From Phytophthora colocasiae (Eukaryota; Oomycota; Peronosporomycetes; Peronosporales; Peronosporaceae): a stretch of DNA of 64,000 bases. Both the position numbers and the translations under genes were made by a program. Below are positions 32,127-46,298 of the stretch, in pieces. Below the pieces are notes generated by a model. It ran no database searches. It saw only the letters and a program-made list of their open reading frames with translations, and was not told the DNA's origin. How positions within the stretch are numbered: the stretch's first letter is position 1; every line of letters begins with the position of its first letter. The stretch lies in the NCBI GenBank assembly GCA_018806915.1, contig JAGKQI010000099.1, positions 186,001 to 250,000 on the forward strand, written 5' to 3'.

Positions 32127-32532
32127 GCCAGACATCTCCAATGTTCGCCCACAACAAACACCCACAAAACCAAAACCCTAAAAGACATACGAAAACAACC
32201 CAAAACGACCAAAACGACCAAAACCACCAAAACCACCAAAACCACCAAAAAACCACCAAAACGACTCGCAAAACACCAGAAACACCAACCTGCAACGCGT
32301 ACACTGTAAAAGTCCTCGAGCAACTCCTCACACGGCATGCCCACAACACGCACTTGACGGACCAATAGTAGCACGCAACAGTAGTGTTCGTACATGTCCT
32401 CCAGTTTAACAGAGAGGTATCAGTCAGATGAGGTGGTGGCCTGGTCCGCAGGTCGAAGTGCATGAGTCCATTGAATAAAGGTGCGTGTAGCGCGAAAGAG
32501 AGTGGTGGGCCGAGCCACAGCTGGCAAAAGTT

Positions 32533-32603
32533 GCGCCGTCGGGGAATCGAACCCCGACCTCATCCTTGGAAGGGATGAATCCTAACCATTAGACCAACGG
32601 TGC
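32533..32603 (-). tRNA. tRNA-Gly(UCC)
   Basis: Intact UCC copy; 8-copy CTTTCGACC tract in its unit. Confidence 0.95.
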
Positions 32604-33448
32604 AGTCATTCATTACAAAAACACACATACGCCCACAAAAAAAACACACACACATACTCACACAAAACAAACACACACATACTCACACAAAACTTCCATC
32701 ACACAAAACAACCACCACACAAAACAACCCACGACGACGCCATTCTGCGCTTTCGACCTTTCGACCTTTCGACCTTTCGACCTTTCGACCTTTCGACCTT
32801 TCGACCTTTCGACCCTGCTCGCAACTCTTTCGTTGATTGGTGTACACCTATCACATCGGCTCTCATGAATCACACATAGCCTTCGGACACAAACATATAT
32901 CACATTCACACCATCACTAGACGATGAAGACGAGAAACTGCGTTCGTGGAAATCGATTTGATGGAAGAGCGTGGTCACTTTGATGTCGAACAGGCAATCG
33001 TTTTGACGAGTATCAATTGCATCGCACAACTAGCAGCTCGACCTGATATCACTTGATCTTGCCACGCTTTGCCGCAGTCACTTTTTCCTAAAGTGACAGA
33101 GACATGCTTGCCAGCGTACCACAGGCTAGTGGACCAAAATGAATCCACACCACAACCCTATCGGTGCAGATTCAACTCTGTCTAGCCCTTCGTATTGCTA
33201 GCATCGACATTGAAGTCCCACCAGCAGGTCCAAATAGACTGTGAAGTGTCAGTTGGCTAGATCAAGACGAACGATGATGTTCAGTGGTTTTGGTCTATTG
33301 ACTTGCTACCAAGGCTGTTGGTTAGTGTGCAAGAGGTCATTCTTGACCCACTCCGCAACTGAGCACCCTGTTTCAGCTTACACAAAACGTGAAAAGGTAA
33401 AAGTGACAAAGTGACAAAAGGTGCTCTGAAAAGGAACAAGTAAGGCGT

Positions 33449-33519
33449 GCGCCGCCGGGGAATCGAACCCCGACCTCATCCGTGGGAGGGATGAATCCTA
33501 ATCATTAGACCAACGGCGC
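33449..33519 (-). tRNA. tRNA-Gly(CCC)
   Basis: Intact CCC copy. Confidence 0.95.
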
Positions 33520-33929
33520 GCCAGACATCTCCAATGTTCGCCCACAACAAACACCCACAAAACCACAACCCTAAAAGACATACGAAAACAACCCAAAACG
33601 ACCAAAACCACCAAAACCACCAAAACCACCAAAACCACCAAAAACCACCAAAACGACTCGCAAAAAAAAACACCAGAAACACCAACCTGCAACGCGTACA
33701 CTGTAAAAGTCCTCGAGCAACTCCTCACACGGCATGCCCACAACACGCACTTGACGGACCAATAGTAGCACGCAACAGTAGTGTTCGTACATGTCCTCCA
33801 GTTTAACAGAGAGGTATCAGTCAGATGAGGTGGTGGCCTGGTCCGCAGGTCGAAGTGCATGAGTCCATTGAATAAAGGTGCGTGTAGCGCGAAAGAGAGT
33901 GGTGGGCCGAGCCACAGCTGGCAAAAGTT

Positions 33930-34000
33930 GCGCCGTCGGGGAATCGAACCCCGACCTCATCCTTGGAAGGGATGAATCCTAACCATTAGACCAACGGTGC
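33930..34000 (-). tRNA. tRNA-Gly(UCC)
   Basis: Intact UCC copy; its unit has a rearranged minisatellite start (CTGCGACC). Confidence 0.95.
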
Positions 34001-34824
34001 AGTCATTCACTACAAAAACACACATACGCCCACAAAAAAAAACACACACATACTCACACAAAACAAACACACACATACTCACACAAAACTTCCATCACAC
34101 AAAACAACCACCACACAAAACAACCCACGACGACGCCATTCTGCGACCTTTCGACCTTTCGACCTTTCGACCTTTCGACCTTTCGACCCTGCTCGCAACT
34201 CTTTCGTTGATTGGTGTACACCTATCACATCGGCTCTCATGAATCACACATAGCCTTCGGACACAAACATATATCACATTCACACCATCACTAGACGATG
34301 AAGACGAGAAACTGCGTTCGTGGAAATCGATTTGATGGAAGAGCGTGGTCACTTTGATGTCGAACAGGCAATCGTTTTGACGAGTATCAATTGCATCGCA
34401 CAACTAGCAGCTCGACCTGGATATCACTTGACTTGCCACGCTTTTGCCGCAGTCACTTTTTCCTAAAGTGACAGGAGACATGCTTGCCAGCGTACCACAG
34501 GCTAGTGGACCAAAATGAATCCACACCACAACCCTATCGGCGCAGATTCAACTCTGTCTAGCCCTTCGTATTGCTAGCATCGACATTGAAGTCCCACCAG
34601 CAGGTCCAAATAGACTGTGAAGTGTCAGTTGGCTAGATCAAGACGAACGATGATGTTCAGTGGTTTTGGTCTATTGACTTGCTACCAAGGCTGTTGGTTG
34701 GTGTGCAAGAGGTCATTCTTGACCCACTCCGCAACTGAGCACCCTGTTTCAGCTTACACAAAACGTGAAAAGGTAAAAGTGACAAAGTGACAAAAGGTGC
34801 TCTGAAAAGGAACAAGTAAGGCGT

Positions 34825-34895
34825 GCGCCGCCGGGGAATCGAACCCCGACCTCATCCGTGGGAGGGATGAATCCTAATCATTAGACCAACGGCGC
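34825..34895 (-). tRNA. tRNA-Gly(CCC)
   Basis: Intact CCC copy. Confidence 0.95.
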
Positions 34896-35306
34896 GCCAG
34901 ACATCTCCAATGTTCGCCCACAACAAACACCCACAAAACCACAACCCTAAAAGACATACGAAAACAACCCAAAACGACCAAAACCACCAAAACCACCAAA
35001 ACCACCAAAACCACCAAAAACCACCAAAACGACTCGCAAAAAAAAAACACCAGAAACACCAACCTGCAACGCGTACACTGTAAAAGTCCTCGAGCAACTC
35101 CTCACACGGCATGCCCACAACACGCACTTGACGGACCAATAGTAGCACGCAACAGTAGTGTTCGTACATGTCCTCCAGTTTAACAGAGAGGTATCAGTCA
35201 GATGAGGTGGTGGCCTGGTCCGCAGGTCGAAGTGCATGAGTCCATTGAATAAAGGTGCGTGTAGCGCGAAAGAGAGTGGTGGGCCGAGCCACAGCTGGCA
35301 AAAGTT

Positions 35307-35377
35307 GCGCCGTCGGGGAATCGAACCCCGACCTCATCCTTGGAAGGGATGAATCCTAACCATTAGACCAACGGTGC
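35307..35377 (-). tRNA. tRNA-Gly(UCC)
   Basis: Intact UCC copy. Confidence 0.95.
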
Positions 35378-36197
35378 AGTCATTCATTACAAAAACACAC
35401 ATACGCCCACAAAAAAAAACACACACATACTCACACAAAACAAACACACACATACTCACACAAAACTTCCATCACACAAAACAACCACCACACAAAACAA
35501 CCCACGACGACGCCATTCTGCGCTTTCGACCTTTCGACCTTTCGACCTTTCGACCTTTCGACCCTGCTCGCAACTCTTTCGTTGATTGGTGTACACCTAT
35601 CACATCGGCTCTCATGAATCACACATAGCCTTCGGACACAAACATATATCACATTCACACCATCACTAGACGATGAAGACGAGAAACTGCGTTCGTGGAA
35701 ATCGATTTGATGGAAGAGCGTGGTCACTTTGATGTCGAACAGGCAATCGTTTTGACGAGTATCAATTGCATCGCACAACTAGCAGCTCGACCTGGATATC
35801 ACTTGACTTGCCACGCTTTGCCGCAGTCACTTTTTCCTAAAGTGACGGAGACATGCTTGCCAGCGTACCACAGGCTAGTGGACCAAAATGAATCCACACC
35901 ACAACCCTATCGGCGCAGATTCAACTCTGTCTAGCCCTTCGTATTGCTAGCATCGACATTGAAGTCCCACCAGCAGGTCCAAATAGACTGTGAAGTGTCA
36001 GTTGGCTAGATCAAGACGAACGATGATGTTCAGTGGTTTTGGTCTATTGACTTGCTACCAAGGCTGTTGGTTGGTGTGCAAGAGGTCATTCTTGACCCAC
36101 TCCGCAACTGAGCACCCTGTTTCAGCTTACACAAAACGTGAAAAGGTAAAAGTGACAAAGTGACAAAAGGTGCTCTGAAAAGGAACAAGTAAGGCGT

Positions 36198-36268
36198 GCG
36201 CCGCCGGGGAATCGAACCCCGACCTCATCCGTGGGAGGGATGAATCCTAATCATTAGACCAACGGCGC
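36198..36268 (-). tRNA. tRNA-Gly(CCC)
   Basis: Intact CCC copy. Confidence 0.95.
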
Positions 36269-36667
36269 GCCAGACATCTCCAATGTTCGCCCACAACAAA
36301 CACCCACAAAACCACAACCCTAAAAGACATACGAAAACAACCCAAAACGACCAAAACGACCAAAACCACCAAAACCACCAAAAACCACCAAAACGACTCG
36401 CAAAAAAAAACACCAGAAACACCAACCTGCAACGCGTACACTGTAAAAGTCCTCGAGCAACTCCTCACACGGCATGCCCACAACACGCACTTGACGGACC
36501 AATAGTAGCACGCAACAGTAGTGTTCGTACATGTCCTCCAGTTTAACAGAGAGGTATCAGTCAGATGAGGTGGTGGCCTGGTCCGCAGGTCAGTGCATGA
36601 GTCCATTGAATAAAGGTGCGTGTAGCGCGAAAGAGAGTGGTGGGCCGAGCCACAGCTGGCAAAAGTT

Positions 36668-36738
36668 GCGCCGTCGGGGAATCGAACCCCGACCTCATCC
36701 TTGGAAGGGATGAATCCTAACCATTAGACCAACGGTGC
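36668..36738 (-). tRNA. tRNA-Gly(UCC)
   Basis: Intact UCC copy. Confidence 0.95.
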
Positions 36739-37555
36739 AGTCATTCATTACAAACACACACATACGCCCACAAAACAAACACACACATACTCACACAAAA
36801 CAAACACACACATACTCACAAAACTTCCATCACACAAAACAACCACCACACAAAACAACCCACGACGACGCCATTCTGCGCTTTCGACCTTTCGACCTTT
36901 CGACCTTTCGACCTTTCGACCCTGCTCGCAACTCTTTCGTTGATTGGTGTACACCTATCACATCGGCTCTCATGAATCACACATAGCCTTCGGACACAAA
37001 CATATATCACATTCACACCATCACTAGACGATGAAGACGAGAAACTGCGTTCGTGGAAATCGATTTGATGGAAGAGCGTGGTCACTTTGATGTCGAACAG
37101 GCAATCGTTTTTGACGAGTATCAATTGCATCGCACAACTAGCAGCTCGACCTGGATATCACTTGACTTGCCACGCTTTGCCGCAGTCACTTTTTCCTAAA
37201 GTGACGGAGACATGCTTGCCAGCGTACCACAGGCTAGTGGACCAAAATGAATCCACACCACAACCCTATCGGCGCAGATTCAACTCTGTCTAGCCCTTCG
37301 TATTGCTAGCATCGACATTGAAGTCCCACCAGCAGGTCCAAATAGACTGTGAAGTGTCAGTTGGCTAGATCAAGACGAACGATGATGTTCAGTGGTTTTG
37401 GTCTATTGACTTGCTACCAAGGCTGTTGGTTGGTGTGCAAGAGGTCATTCTTGACCCACTCCGCAACTGAGCACCCTGTTTCAGCTTACACAAAACGTGA
37501 AAGGTAAAAGTGACAAAGTGACAAAAGGTGCTCTGAAAAGGAACAAGTAAGGCGT

Positions 37556-37626
37556 GCGCCGCCGGGGAATCGAACCCCGACCTCATCCGTGGGAGGGATG
37601 AATCCTAATCATTAGACCAACGGCGC
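37556..37626 (-). tRNA. tRNA-Gly(CCC)
   Basis: Intact CCC copy. Confidence 0.95.
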
Positions 37627-38024
37627 GCCAGACATCTCCAATGTTCGCCCACAACAAACACCCACAAAACCACAACCCTAAAAGACATACGAAAACAACC
37701 CAAAACGACCAAAACGACCAAAACCACCAAAACCACCAAAAACCACCAAAACGACTCGCAAAAACACCAGAAACACCAACCTGCAACGCGTACACTGTAA
37801 AAGTCCTCGAGCAACTCCTCACACGGCATGCCCAACAACACGCACTTGACGGACCAATAGTAGCACGCAACAGTAGTGTTCGTACATGTCCTCCAGTTTA
37901 ACAGAGAGGTATCAGTCAGATGAGGTGGTGGCCTGGTCCGCAGGTCGAAGTGCATGAGTCCATTGAATAAAGGTGCGTGTAGCGCGAAAGAGAGTGGTGG
38001 GCCGAGCCACAGCTGGCAAAAGTT

Positions 38025-38095
38025 GCGCCGTCGGGGAATCGAACCCCGACCTCATCCTTGGAAGGGATGAATCCTAACCATTAGACCAACGGTGC
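38025..38095 (-). tRNA. tRNA-Gly(UCC)
   Basis: Intact UCC copy; the last one before a series of defective or mutated copies. Confidence 0.95.
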
Positions 38096-38941
38096 AGTCA
38101 TTCATTACAAACACACACATACGCCCACAAAAAAAACACACACACATACTCACACAAAACAAACACACACATACTCACACAAAACTTCCATCACACAAAA
38201 CAACCACCACACAACACAACCCACGACGACGCCATTCTGCGCTTTCGACCTTTCGACCTTTCGACCTTTCGACCTTTCGACCTTTCGACCTTTCGACCTT
38301 TCGACCCTGCTCGCAACTCTTTCGTTGATTGGTGTACACCTATCACATCGGCTCTCATGAATCACACATAGCCTTCGGACACAAACATATATCACATTCA
38401 CACCATCACTAGACGATGAAGACGAGAAACTGCGTTCGTGGAAATCGATTTGATGGAAGAGCGTGGTCACTTTGATGTCGAACAGGCAATCGTTTTGACG
38501 AGTATCAATTGCATCGCACAACTAGCAGCTCGACCTGGATATCACTTGACTTGCCACGCTTTGCCGCAGTCACTTTTTCCTAAAGTGACGGAGACATGCT
38601 TGCCAGCGTACCACAGGCTAGTGGACCAAAATGAATCCACACCACAACCCTATCGGCGCAGATTCAACTCTGTCTAGCCCTTCGTATTGCTAGCATCGAC
38701 ATTGAAGTCCCACCAGCAGGTCCAAATAGACTGTGAAGTGTCAGTTGGCTAGATCAAGACGAACGATGATGTTCAGTGGTTTTGGTCTATTGACTTGCTA
38801 CCAAGGCTGTTGGTTGGTGTGCAAGAGGTCATTCTTGACTCCACTCCGCAACTGAGCACCCTGTTTCAGCTTACACAAAACGTGAAAAGGTAAAAGTGAC
38901 AAAGTGACAAAAGGTGCTCTGAAAAGGAACAAGTAAGGCGT

Positions 38942-39011
38942 GCGCCGCCGGGAATCGAACCCCGACCTCATCCGTGGGAGGGATGAATCCTAATCATTAG
39001 ACCAACGGCGC
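38942..39011 (-). pseudogene. tRNA-Gly(CCC) with T-stem deletion
   Basis: 70 nt; one C is missing on the 3' side of the T stem (CCC instead of CCCC), removing a base pair in the T or acceptor stem. Confidence 0.75.
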
Positions 39012-39408
39012 GCCAGACATCTCCAATGTTCGCCCACAACAAACACCCACAAAACCACAACCCTAAAAGACATACGAAAACAACCCAAAACGACCAAAAC
39101 GACCAAAACCACCAAAACCACCAAAAACCACCAAAACGACTCGCAAAAAAAAACACCAGAAACACCAACCTGCAACGCGTACACTGTAAAAGTCCTCGAG
39201 CAACTCCTCACACGGCATGCCCACAACACGCACTTGACGGACCAATAGTAGCACGCAACAGTAGTGTTCGTACATGTCCTCCAGTTTAACAGAGAGGTAT
39301 CAGTCAGATGAGGTGGTGGCCTGGTCCGCAGGTCGAAGTGCATGAGTCCATTGAATAAAGGTGCGTGTAGCGCGAAAGAGTGGTGGGCCGAGCCACAGCT
39401 GGCAAGTT

Positions 39409-39478
39409 GCGCCGTCGGGGAATCGAACCCCGACCTCATCCTTGGAAGGATGAATCCTAACCATTAGACCAACGGTGC
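39409..39478 (-). pseudogene. tRNA-Gly(UCC), defective
   Basis: 70 nt. One base is missing at the anticodon stem/loop (CTTGGAAGGATG on the plus strand). Its TTTT terminator is also reduced to TT (GGCAAGTTGC). Confidence 0.75.
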
Positions 39479-40318
39479 AGTCATTCACCACAAAACACAC
39501 ATACGCCCACAAAAAACACACACATACTCACACAAAACAAACACACACATACTCACACAAAACTTCCATCACACAAAACAACCACCACACAAAACAACCC
39601 ACGACGACGCCATTCTGCGCTTTCGACCTTTCGACCTTTCGACCTTTCGACCTTTCGACCTTTCGACCTTTCGACCTTTCGACCCTGCTCGCAACTCTTT
39701 CGTTGATTGGTGTACACCTATCACATCGGCTCTCATGAATCACACATAGCCTTCGGACACAAACATATATCACATTCACACCATCACTAGACGATGAAGA
39801 CGAGAAACTGCGTTCGTGGAAATCGATTTGATGGAAGAGCGTGGTCACTTTGATGTCGAACAGGCAATCGTTTTGACGAGTATCAATTGCATCGCACAAC
39901 TAGCAGCTCGACCTGGATATCACTTGACTTGCCACGCTTTGCCGCAGTCACTTTTTCCTAAAGTGACGGAGACATGCTTGCCAGCGTACCACAGGCTAGT
40001 GGACCAAAATGAATCCACACCACAACCCTATCGGCGCAGATTCAACTCTGTCTAGCCCTTCGTATTGCTAGCATCGACATTGAAGTCCCACCAGCAGGTC
40101 CAAATAGACTGTGAAGTGTCAGTTGGCTAGATCAAGACGAACGATGATGTTCAGTGGTTTTGGTCTATTGACTTGCTACCAAGGCTGTTGGTTGGTGTGC
40201 AAGAGGTCATTCTTGACCCACTCCGCAACTGAGCACCCTGTTTCAGCTTACACAAAACGTGAAAAGGTAAAAGTGACAAAGTGACAAAAGGTGCTCTGAA
40301 AAGGAACAAGTAAGGCGT

Positions 40319-40388
40319 GCGCCGCCGGGGAATCGAACCCCGACCTCATCCGTGGGAGGATGAATCCTAATCATTAGACCAACGGCGC
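40319..40388 (-). pseudogene. tRNA-Gly(CCC) with anticodon-stem deletion
   Basis: 70 nt; GGGAGGGATG is shortened to GGGAGGATG, so the anticodon arm has lost one base. Confidence 0.75.
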
Positions 40389-40798
40389 GCCAGACATCTC
40401 CAATGTTCGCCCACAACAAACACCCACAAAACCACAACCCTAAAAGACATACGAAAACAACCCAAAACGACCAAAACGACCAAAACCACCAAAACCACCA
40501 AAACCACCAAAAACCACCAAAACGACTCGCAAAAAAAAACACCAGAAACACCAACCTGCAACGCGTACACTGTAAAAGTCCTCGAGCAACTCCTCACACG
40601 GCATGCCCACAACACGCACTTGACGGACCAATAGTAGCACGCAACAGTAGTGTTCGTACATGTCCTCCAGTTTAACAGAGAGGTATCAGTCAGATGAGGT
40701 GGTGGCCTGGTCCGCAGGTCGAAGTGCATGAGTCCATTGAATAAAGGTGCGTGTAGCGCGAAAGAGAGTGGTGGGCCGAGCCACAGCTGGCAAAAGTT

Positions 40799-40869
40799 GC
40801 GCCGTCGGGGAATCAAACCCCGACCTCATCCTTGGAAGGGATGAATCCTAACCATTAGACCAACGGTGC
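40799..40869 (-). tRNA. tRNA-Gly(UCC), T-loop C56T variant
   Basis: 71 nt. The T loop reads TTTGATT instead of TTCGATT, changing the near-invariant C56 of the loop and box B. First of five consecutive UCC copies with this change. Functionality doubtful. Confidence 0.75.
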
Positions 40870-41696
40870 AGTCATTCATTACAAAAACACACATACGCCC
40901 ACAAAAAAAAACACACACATACTCACACAAAACAAACACACACATACTCACACAAAACTTCCATCACACAAAACAACCACCACACAAAACAACCCACGAC
41001 GACGCCATTCTGCGCTTTCGACCTTTCGACCTTTCGACCTTTCGACCTTTCGACCTTTCGACCCTGCTCGCAACTCTTTCGTTGATTGGTGTACACCTAT
41101 CACATCGGCTCTCATGAATCACACATAGCCTTCGGACACAAACATATATCACATTCACACCATCACTAGACGATGAAGACGAGAAACTGCGTTCGTGGAA
41201 ATCGATTTGATGGAAGAGCGTGGTCACTTTGATGTCGAACAGGCAATCGTTTTGACGAGTATCAATTGCATCGCACAACTAGCAGCTCGACCTGGATATC
41301 ACTTGACTTGCCACGCTTTGCCGCAGTCACTTTTTCCTAAAGTGATGGAGACATGCTTGCCAGCGTACCACAGGCTAGTGGACCAAAATGAATCCACACC
41401 ACAACCCTATCGGCGCAGATTCAACTCTGTCTAGCCCTTCGTATTGCTAGCATCGACATTGAAGTCCCACCAGCAGGTCCAAATAGACTGTGAAGTGTCA
41501 GTTGGCTAGATCAAGACGAACGATGATGTTCAGTGGTTTTGGTCTATTGACTTGCTACCAAGGCTGTTGGTTGGTGTGCAAGAGGTCATTCTTGACCCAC
41601 TCCGCAACTGAGCACCCTGTTTCAGCTTACACAAAACGTGAAAAGGTAAAAGTGACAAAGTGACAAAGGTGCTCTGAAAAGGAACAAGTAAGGCGT

Positions 41697-41766
41697 GCGC
41701 CGCCGGGAATCGAACCCCGACCTCATCCGTGGGAGGGATGAATCCTAACCATTAGACCAACGGCGC
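41697..41766 (-). pseudogene. tRNA-Gly(CCC) with T-stem deletion
   Basis: 70 nt; same one-base T-stem loss as 38942-39011. Also carries the D-loop variant AATGGTTAGG normally seen in the UCC type. Confidence 0.75.
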
Positions 41767-42167
41767 GCCAGACATCTCCAATGTTCGCCCACAACAAACA
41801 CCCACAAAACCAAAACCCTAAAAGACATACGAAAACAACCCAAAACGACCAAAACGACCAAAACCACCAAAACCACCAAAAACCACCAAAACGACTCGCA
41901 AAAAAAAACACCAGAAACACCAACCTGCAACGCGTACACTGTAAAAGTCCTCGAGCAACTCCTCACACGGCATGCCCACAACACGCACTTGACGGACCAA
42001 TAGTAGCACGCAACAGTAGTGTTCGTACATGTCCTCCAGTTTAACAGAGAGGTATCAGTCAGATGAGGTGGTGGCCTGGTCCGCAGGTCGAAGTGCATGA
42101 GTCCATTGAATAAAGGTGCGTGTAGCGCGAAAGAGAGTGGTGGGCCGAGCCACAGCTGGCAAAAGTT

Positions 42168-42238
42168 GCGCCGTCGGGGAATCAAACCCCGACCTCATCC
42201 TTGGAAGGGATGAATCCTAACCATTAGACCAACGGTGC
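42168..42238 (-). tRNA. tRNA-Gly(UCC), C56T variant
   Basis: Second TTTGATT copy; otherwise intact. Confidence 0.75.
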
Positions 42239-43051
42239 AGTCATTCATTACAAACACACACATACGCCCACAAAAAAAACACACACACATACTCACACAA
42301 AACAAACACACACATACTCACACAAAACTTCCATCACACAAAACAACCACCACACAAAACAACCCACGACGACGCCATTCTGCGCTTTCGACCTTTCGAC
42401 CTTTCGACCTTTCGACCCTGCTCGCAACTCTTTCGTTGATTGGTGTACACCTATCACATCGGCTCTCATGAATCACACATAGCCTTCGGACACAAACATA
42501 TATCACATTCACACCATCACTAGACGATGAAGACGAGAAACTGCGTTCGTGGAAATCGATTTGATGGAAGAGCGTGGTCACTTTGATGTCGAACAGGCAA
42601 TCGTTTTGACGAGTATCAATTGCATCGCACAACTAGCAGCTCGACCTGGATATCACTTGACTTGCCACGCTTTGCCGCAGTCACTTTTTCCTAAAGTGAC
42701 GGAGACATGCTTGCCAGCGTACCACAGGCTAGTGGACCAAAATGAATCCACACCACAACCCTATCGGCGCAGATTCAACTCTGTCTAGCCCTTCGTATTG
42801 CTAGCATCGACATTGAAGTCCCACCAGTAGGTCCAAATAGACTGTGAAGTGTCAGTTGGCTAGATCAAGACGAACGATGATGTTCAGTGGTTTTGGTCTA
42901 TTGACTTGCTACCAAGGCTGTTGGTTGGTGTGCAAGAGGTCATTCTTGACCCACTCCGCAACTGAGCACCCTGTTTCAGCTTACACAAAACGTGAAAAGG
43001 TAAAAGTGACAAAGTGACAAAAGGTGCTCTGAAAAGGAACAAGTAAGGCGT

Positions 43052-43122
43052 GCGCCGCCGGGGAATCGAACCCCGACCTCATCCGTGGGAGGGATGAATC
43101 CTAATCATTAGACCAACGGCGC
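43052..43122 (-). tRNA. tRNA-Gly(CCC)
   Basis: Intact CCC copy with the usual D loop. Confidence 0.95.
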
Positions 43123-43523
43123 GCCAGACATCTCCAATGTTCGCCCACAACAAACACCCACAAAACCAAACCCTAAAAAAGACATACGAAAACAACCCAA
43201 AACGACCAAAACCACCAAAACCACCAAAACCACCAAAAACCACCAAAACGACTCGCAAAAAAAAACACCAGAAACACCAACCTGCAACGCGTACACTGTA
43301 AAAGTCCTCGAGCAACTCCTCACACGGCATGCCCACAACACGCACTTGACGGACCAATAGTAGCACGCAACAGTAGTGTTCGTACATGTCCTCCAGTTTA
43401 ACAGAGAGGTATCAGTCAGATGAGGTGGTGGCCTGGTCCGCAGGTCGAAGTGCATGAGTCCATTGAATAAAGGTGCGTGTAGCGCGAAAGAGAGTGGTGG
43501 GCCGAGCCACAGCTGGCAAAGTT

Positions 43524-43594
43524 GCGCCGTCGGGGAATCAAACCCCGACCTCATCCTTGGAAGGGATGAATCCTAACCATTAGACCAACGGTGC
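43524..43594 (-). tRNA. tRNA-Gly(UCC), C56T variant
   Basis: Third TTTGATT copy; its terminator is shortened to TTT. Confidence 0.7.
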
Positions 43595-44416
43595 AGTCAT
43601 TCATTACAAACACACACATACGCCCACAAAAAAAACACACACACATACTCACACAAAACAAACACACACATACTCACACAAAACTTCCATACTCACAAAA
43701 CAACCACCACACAAAACAACCCACGACGACGCCATTCTGCGCTTTCGACCTTTCGACCTTTCGACCTTTCGACCTTTCGACCCTGCTCGCAACTCTTTCG
43801 TTGATTGGTGTACACCTATCACATCGGCTCTCATGAATCACACATAGCCTTCGGACACAAACATATATCACATTCACACCATCACTAGACGATGAAGACG
43901 AGAAACTGCGTTCGTGGAAATCGATTTGATGGAAGAGCGTGGTCACTTTGATGTCGAACAGGCAATCGTTTTGACGAGTATCAATTGCATCGCACAACTA
44001 GCAGCTCGACCTGGATATCACTTGACTTGCCACGCTTTGCCGCAGTCACTTTTTCCTAAAGTGACGGAGACATGCTTGCCAGCGTACCACAGGCTAGTGG
44101 ACCAAAATGAATCCACACCACAACCCTATCGGCGCAGATTCAACTCTGTCTAGCCCTTCGTATTGCTAGCATCGACATTGAAGTCCCACCAGTAGGTCCA
44201 AATAGACTGTGAAGTGTCAGTTGGCTAGATCAAGACGAACGATGATGTTCAGTGGTTTTGGTCTATTGACTTGCTACCAAGGCTGTTGGTTGGTGTGCAA
44301 GAGGTCATTCTTGACCCACTCCGCAACTGAGCACCCTGTTTCAGCTTACACAAAACGTGAAAAGGTAAAAGTGACAAAGTGACAAAAGGTGCTCTGAAAA
44401 GGAACAAGTAAGGCGT

Positions 44417-44487
44417 GCGCCGCCGGGGAATCGAACCCCGACCTCATCCGTGGGAGGGATGAATCCTAACCATTAGACCAACGGCGC
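44417..44487 (-). tRNA. tRNA-Gly(CCC), D-loop variant
   Basis: Intact fold; D loop AATGGTTAGG rather than AATGATTAGG. Confidence 0.9.
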
Positions 44488-44888
44488 GCCAGACATCTCC
44501 AATGTTCGCCCACAACAAACACCCACAAAACCAAAACCCTAAAAGACATACGAAAACAACCCAAAACGACCAAAACGACCAAAACCACCAAAACCACCAA
44601 AACCCACCAAAACGACTCGCAAAAAAAAACACCAGAAACACCAACCTGCAACGCGTACACTGTAAAAGTCCTCGAGCAACTCCTCACACGGCATGCCCAC
44701 AACACGCACTTGACGGACCAATAGTAGCACGCAACAGTAGTGTTCGTACATGTCCTCCAGTTTAACAGAGAGGTATCAGTCAGATGAGGTGGTGGCCTGG
44801 TCCGCAGGTCGAAGTGCATGAGTCCATTGAATAAAGGTGCGTGTAGCGCGAAAGAGAGTGGTGGGCCGAGCCACAGCTGGCAAAAGTT

Positions 44889-44959
44889 GCGCCGTCGGGG
44901 AATCAAACCCCGACCTCATCCTTGGAAGGGATGAATCCTAACCATTAGACCAACGGTGC
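44889..44959 (-). tRNA. tRNA-Gly(UCC), C56T variant
   Basis: Fourth TTTGATT copy. Confidence 0.75.
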
Positions 44960-45755
44960 AGTCATTCATTACAAACACACACATACGCCCACAAAAAAAA
45001 ACACACACATACTCACACAAAACAAACACACACATACTCACACAAAACAACCACCACACAAAACAACCCACGACGACGCCATTCTGCGCTTTCGACCTTT
45101 CGACCTTTCGACCTTTCGACCCTGCTCGCAACTCTTTCGTTGATTGGTGTACACCTATCACATCGGCTCTCATGAATCACACATAGCCTTCGGACACAAA
45201 CATATATCACATTCACACCATCACTAGACGATGAAGACGAGAAACTGCGTTCGTGGAAATCGATTTGATGGAAGAGCGTGGTCACTTTGATGTCGAACAG
45301 GCAATCGTTTTGACGAGTATCAATTGCATCGCACAACTAGCAGCTCGACCTGGATATCACTTGACTTGCCACGCTTTGCCGCAGTCACTTTTTCCTAAAG
45401 TGACGGAGACATGCTTGCCAGCGTACCACAGGCTAGTGGACCAAAATGAATCCACACCACAACCCTATCGGCGCAGATTCAACTCTGTCTAGCCCTTCGT
45501 ATTGCTAGCATCGACATTGAAGTCCCACCAGTAGGTCCAAATAGACTGTGAAGTGTCAGTTGGCTAGATCAAGACGAACGATGATGTTCAGTGGTTTTGG
45601 TCTATTGACTTGCTACCAAGGCTGTTGGTTGGTGTGCAAGAAGTCATTCTTGACCCACTCCGCAACTGAGCACCCTGTTTCAGCTTACACAAAACGTGAA
45701 AAGGTAAAAGTGACAAAGTGACAAAAGGTGCTCTGAAAAGGAACAAGTAAGGCGT

Positions 45756-45826
45756 GCGCCGCCGGGGAATCGAACCCCGACCTCATCCGTGGGAGGGATG
45801 AATCCTAACCATTAGACCAACGGCGC
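45756..45826 (-). tRNA. tRNA-Gly(CCC), D-loop variant
   Basis: Same D-loop variant as 44417-44487; fold intact. Confidence 0.9.
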
Positions 45827-46227
45827 GCCAGACATCTCCAATGTTCGCCCACAACAAACACCCACAAAACCACAACCCTAAAAGACATACGAAAACAACC
45901 CAAAACCACCAAAACCACCAAAACCACCTAAACCACCAAAAACCACCAAAACGACTCGCAAAAAAAAACACCAGAAACACCAACCTGCAACGCGTACACT
46001 GTAAAAGTCCTCGAGCAACTCCTCACACGGCATGCCCACAACACGCACTTGACGGACCAATAGTAGCACGCAACAGTAGTGTTCGTACATGTCCTCCAGT
46101 TTAACAGAGAGGTATCAGTCAGATGAGGTGGTGGCCTGGTCCGCAGGTCGAAGTGCATGAGTCCATTGAATAAAGGTGCGTGTAGCGCGAAAGAGAGTGG
46201 TGGGCCGAGCCACAGCTGGCAAAAGTT

Positions 46228-46298
46228 GCGCCGTCGGGGAATCAAACCCCGACCTCATCCTTGGAAGGGATGAATCCTAACCATTAGACCAACGGTGC
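46228..46298 (-). tRNA. tRNA-Gly(UCC), C56T variant
   Basis: Fifth TTTGATT copy, the last before the gypsy insertion. Confidence 0.75.
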
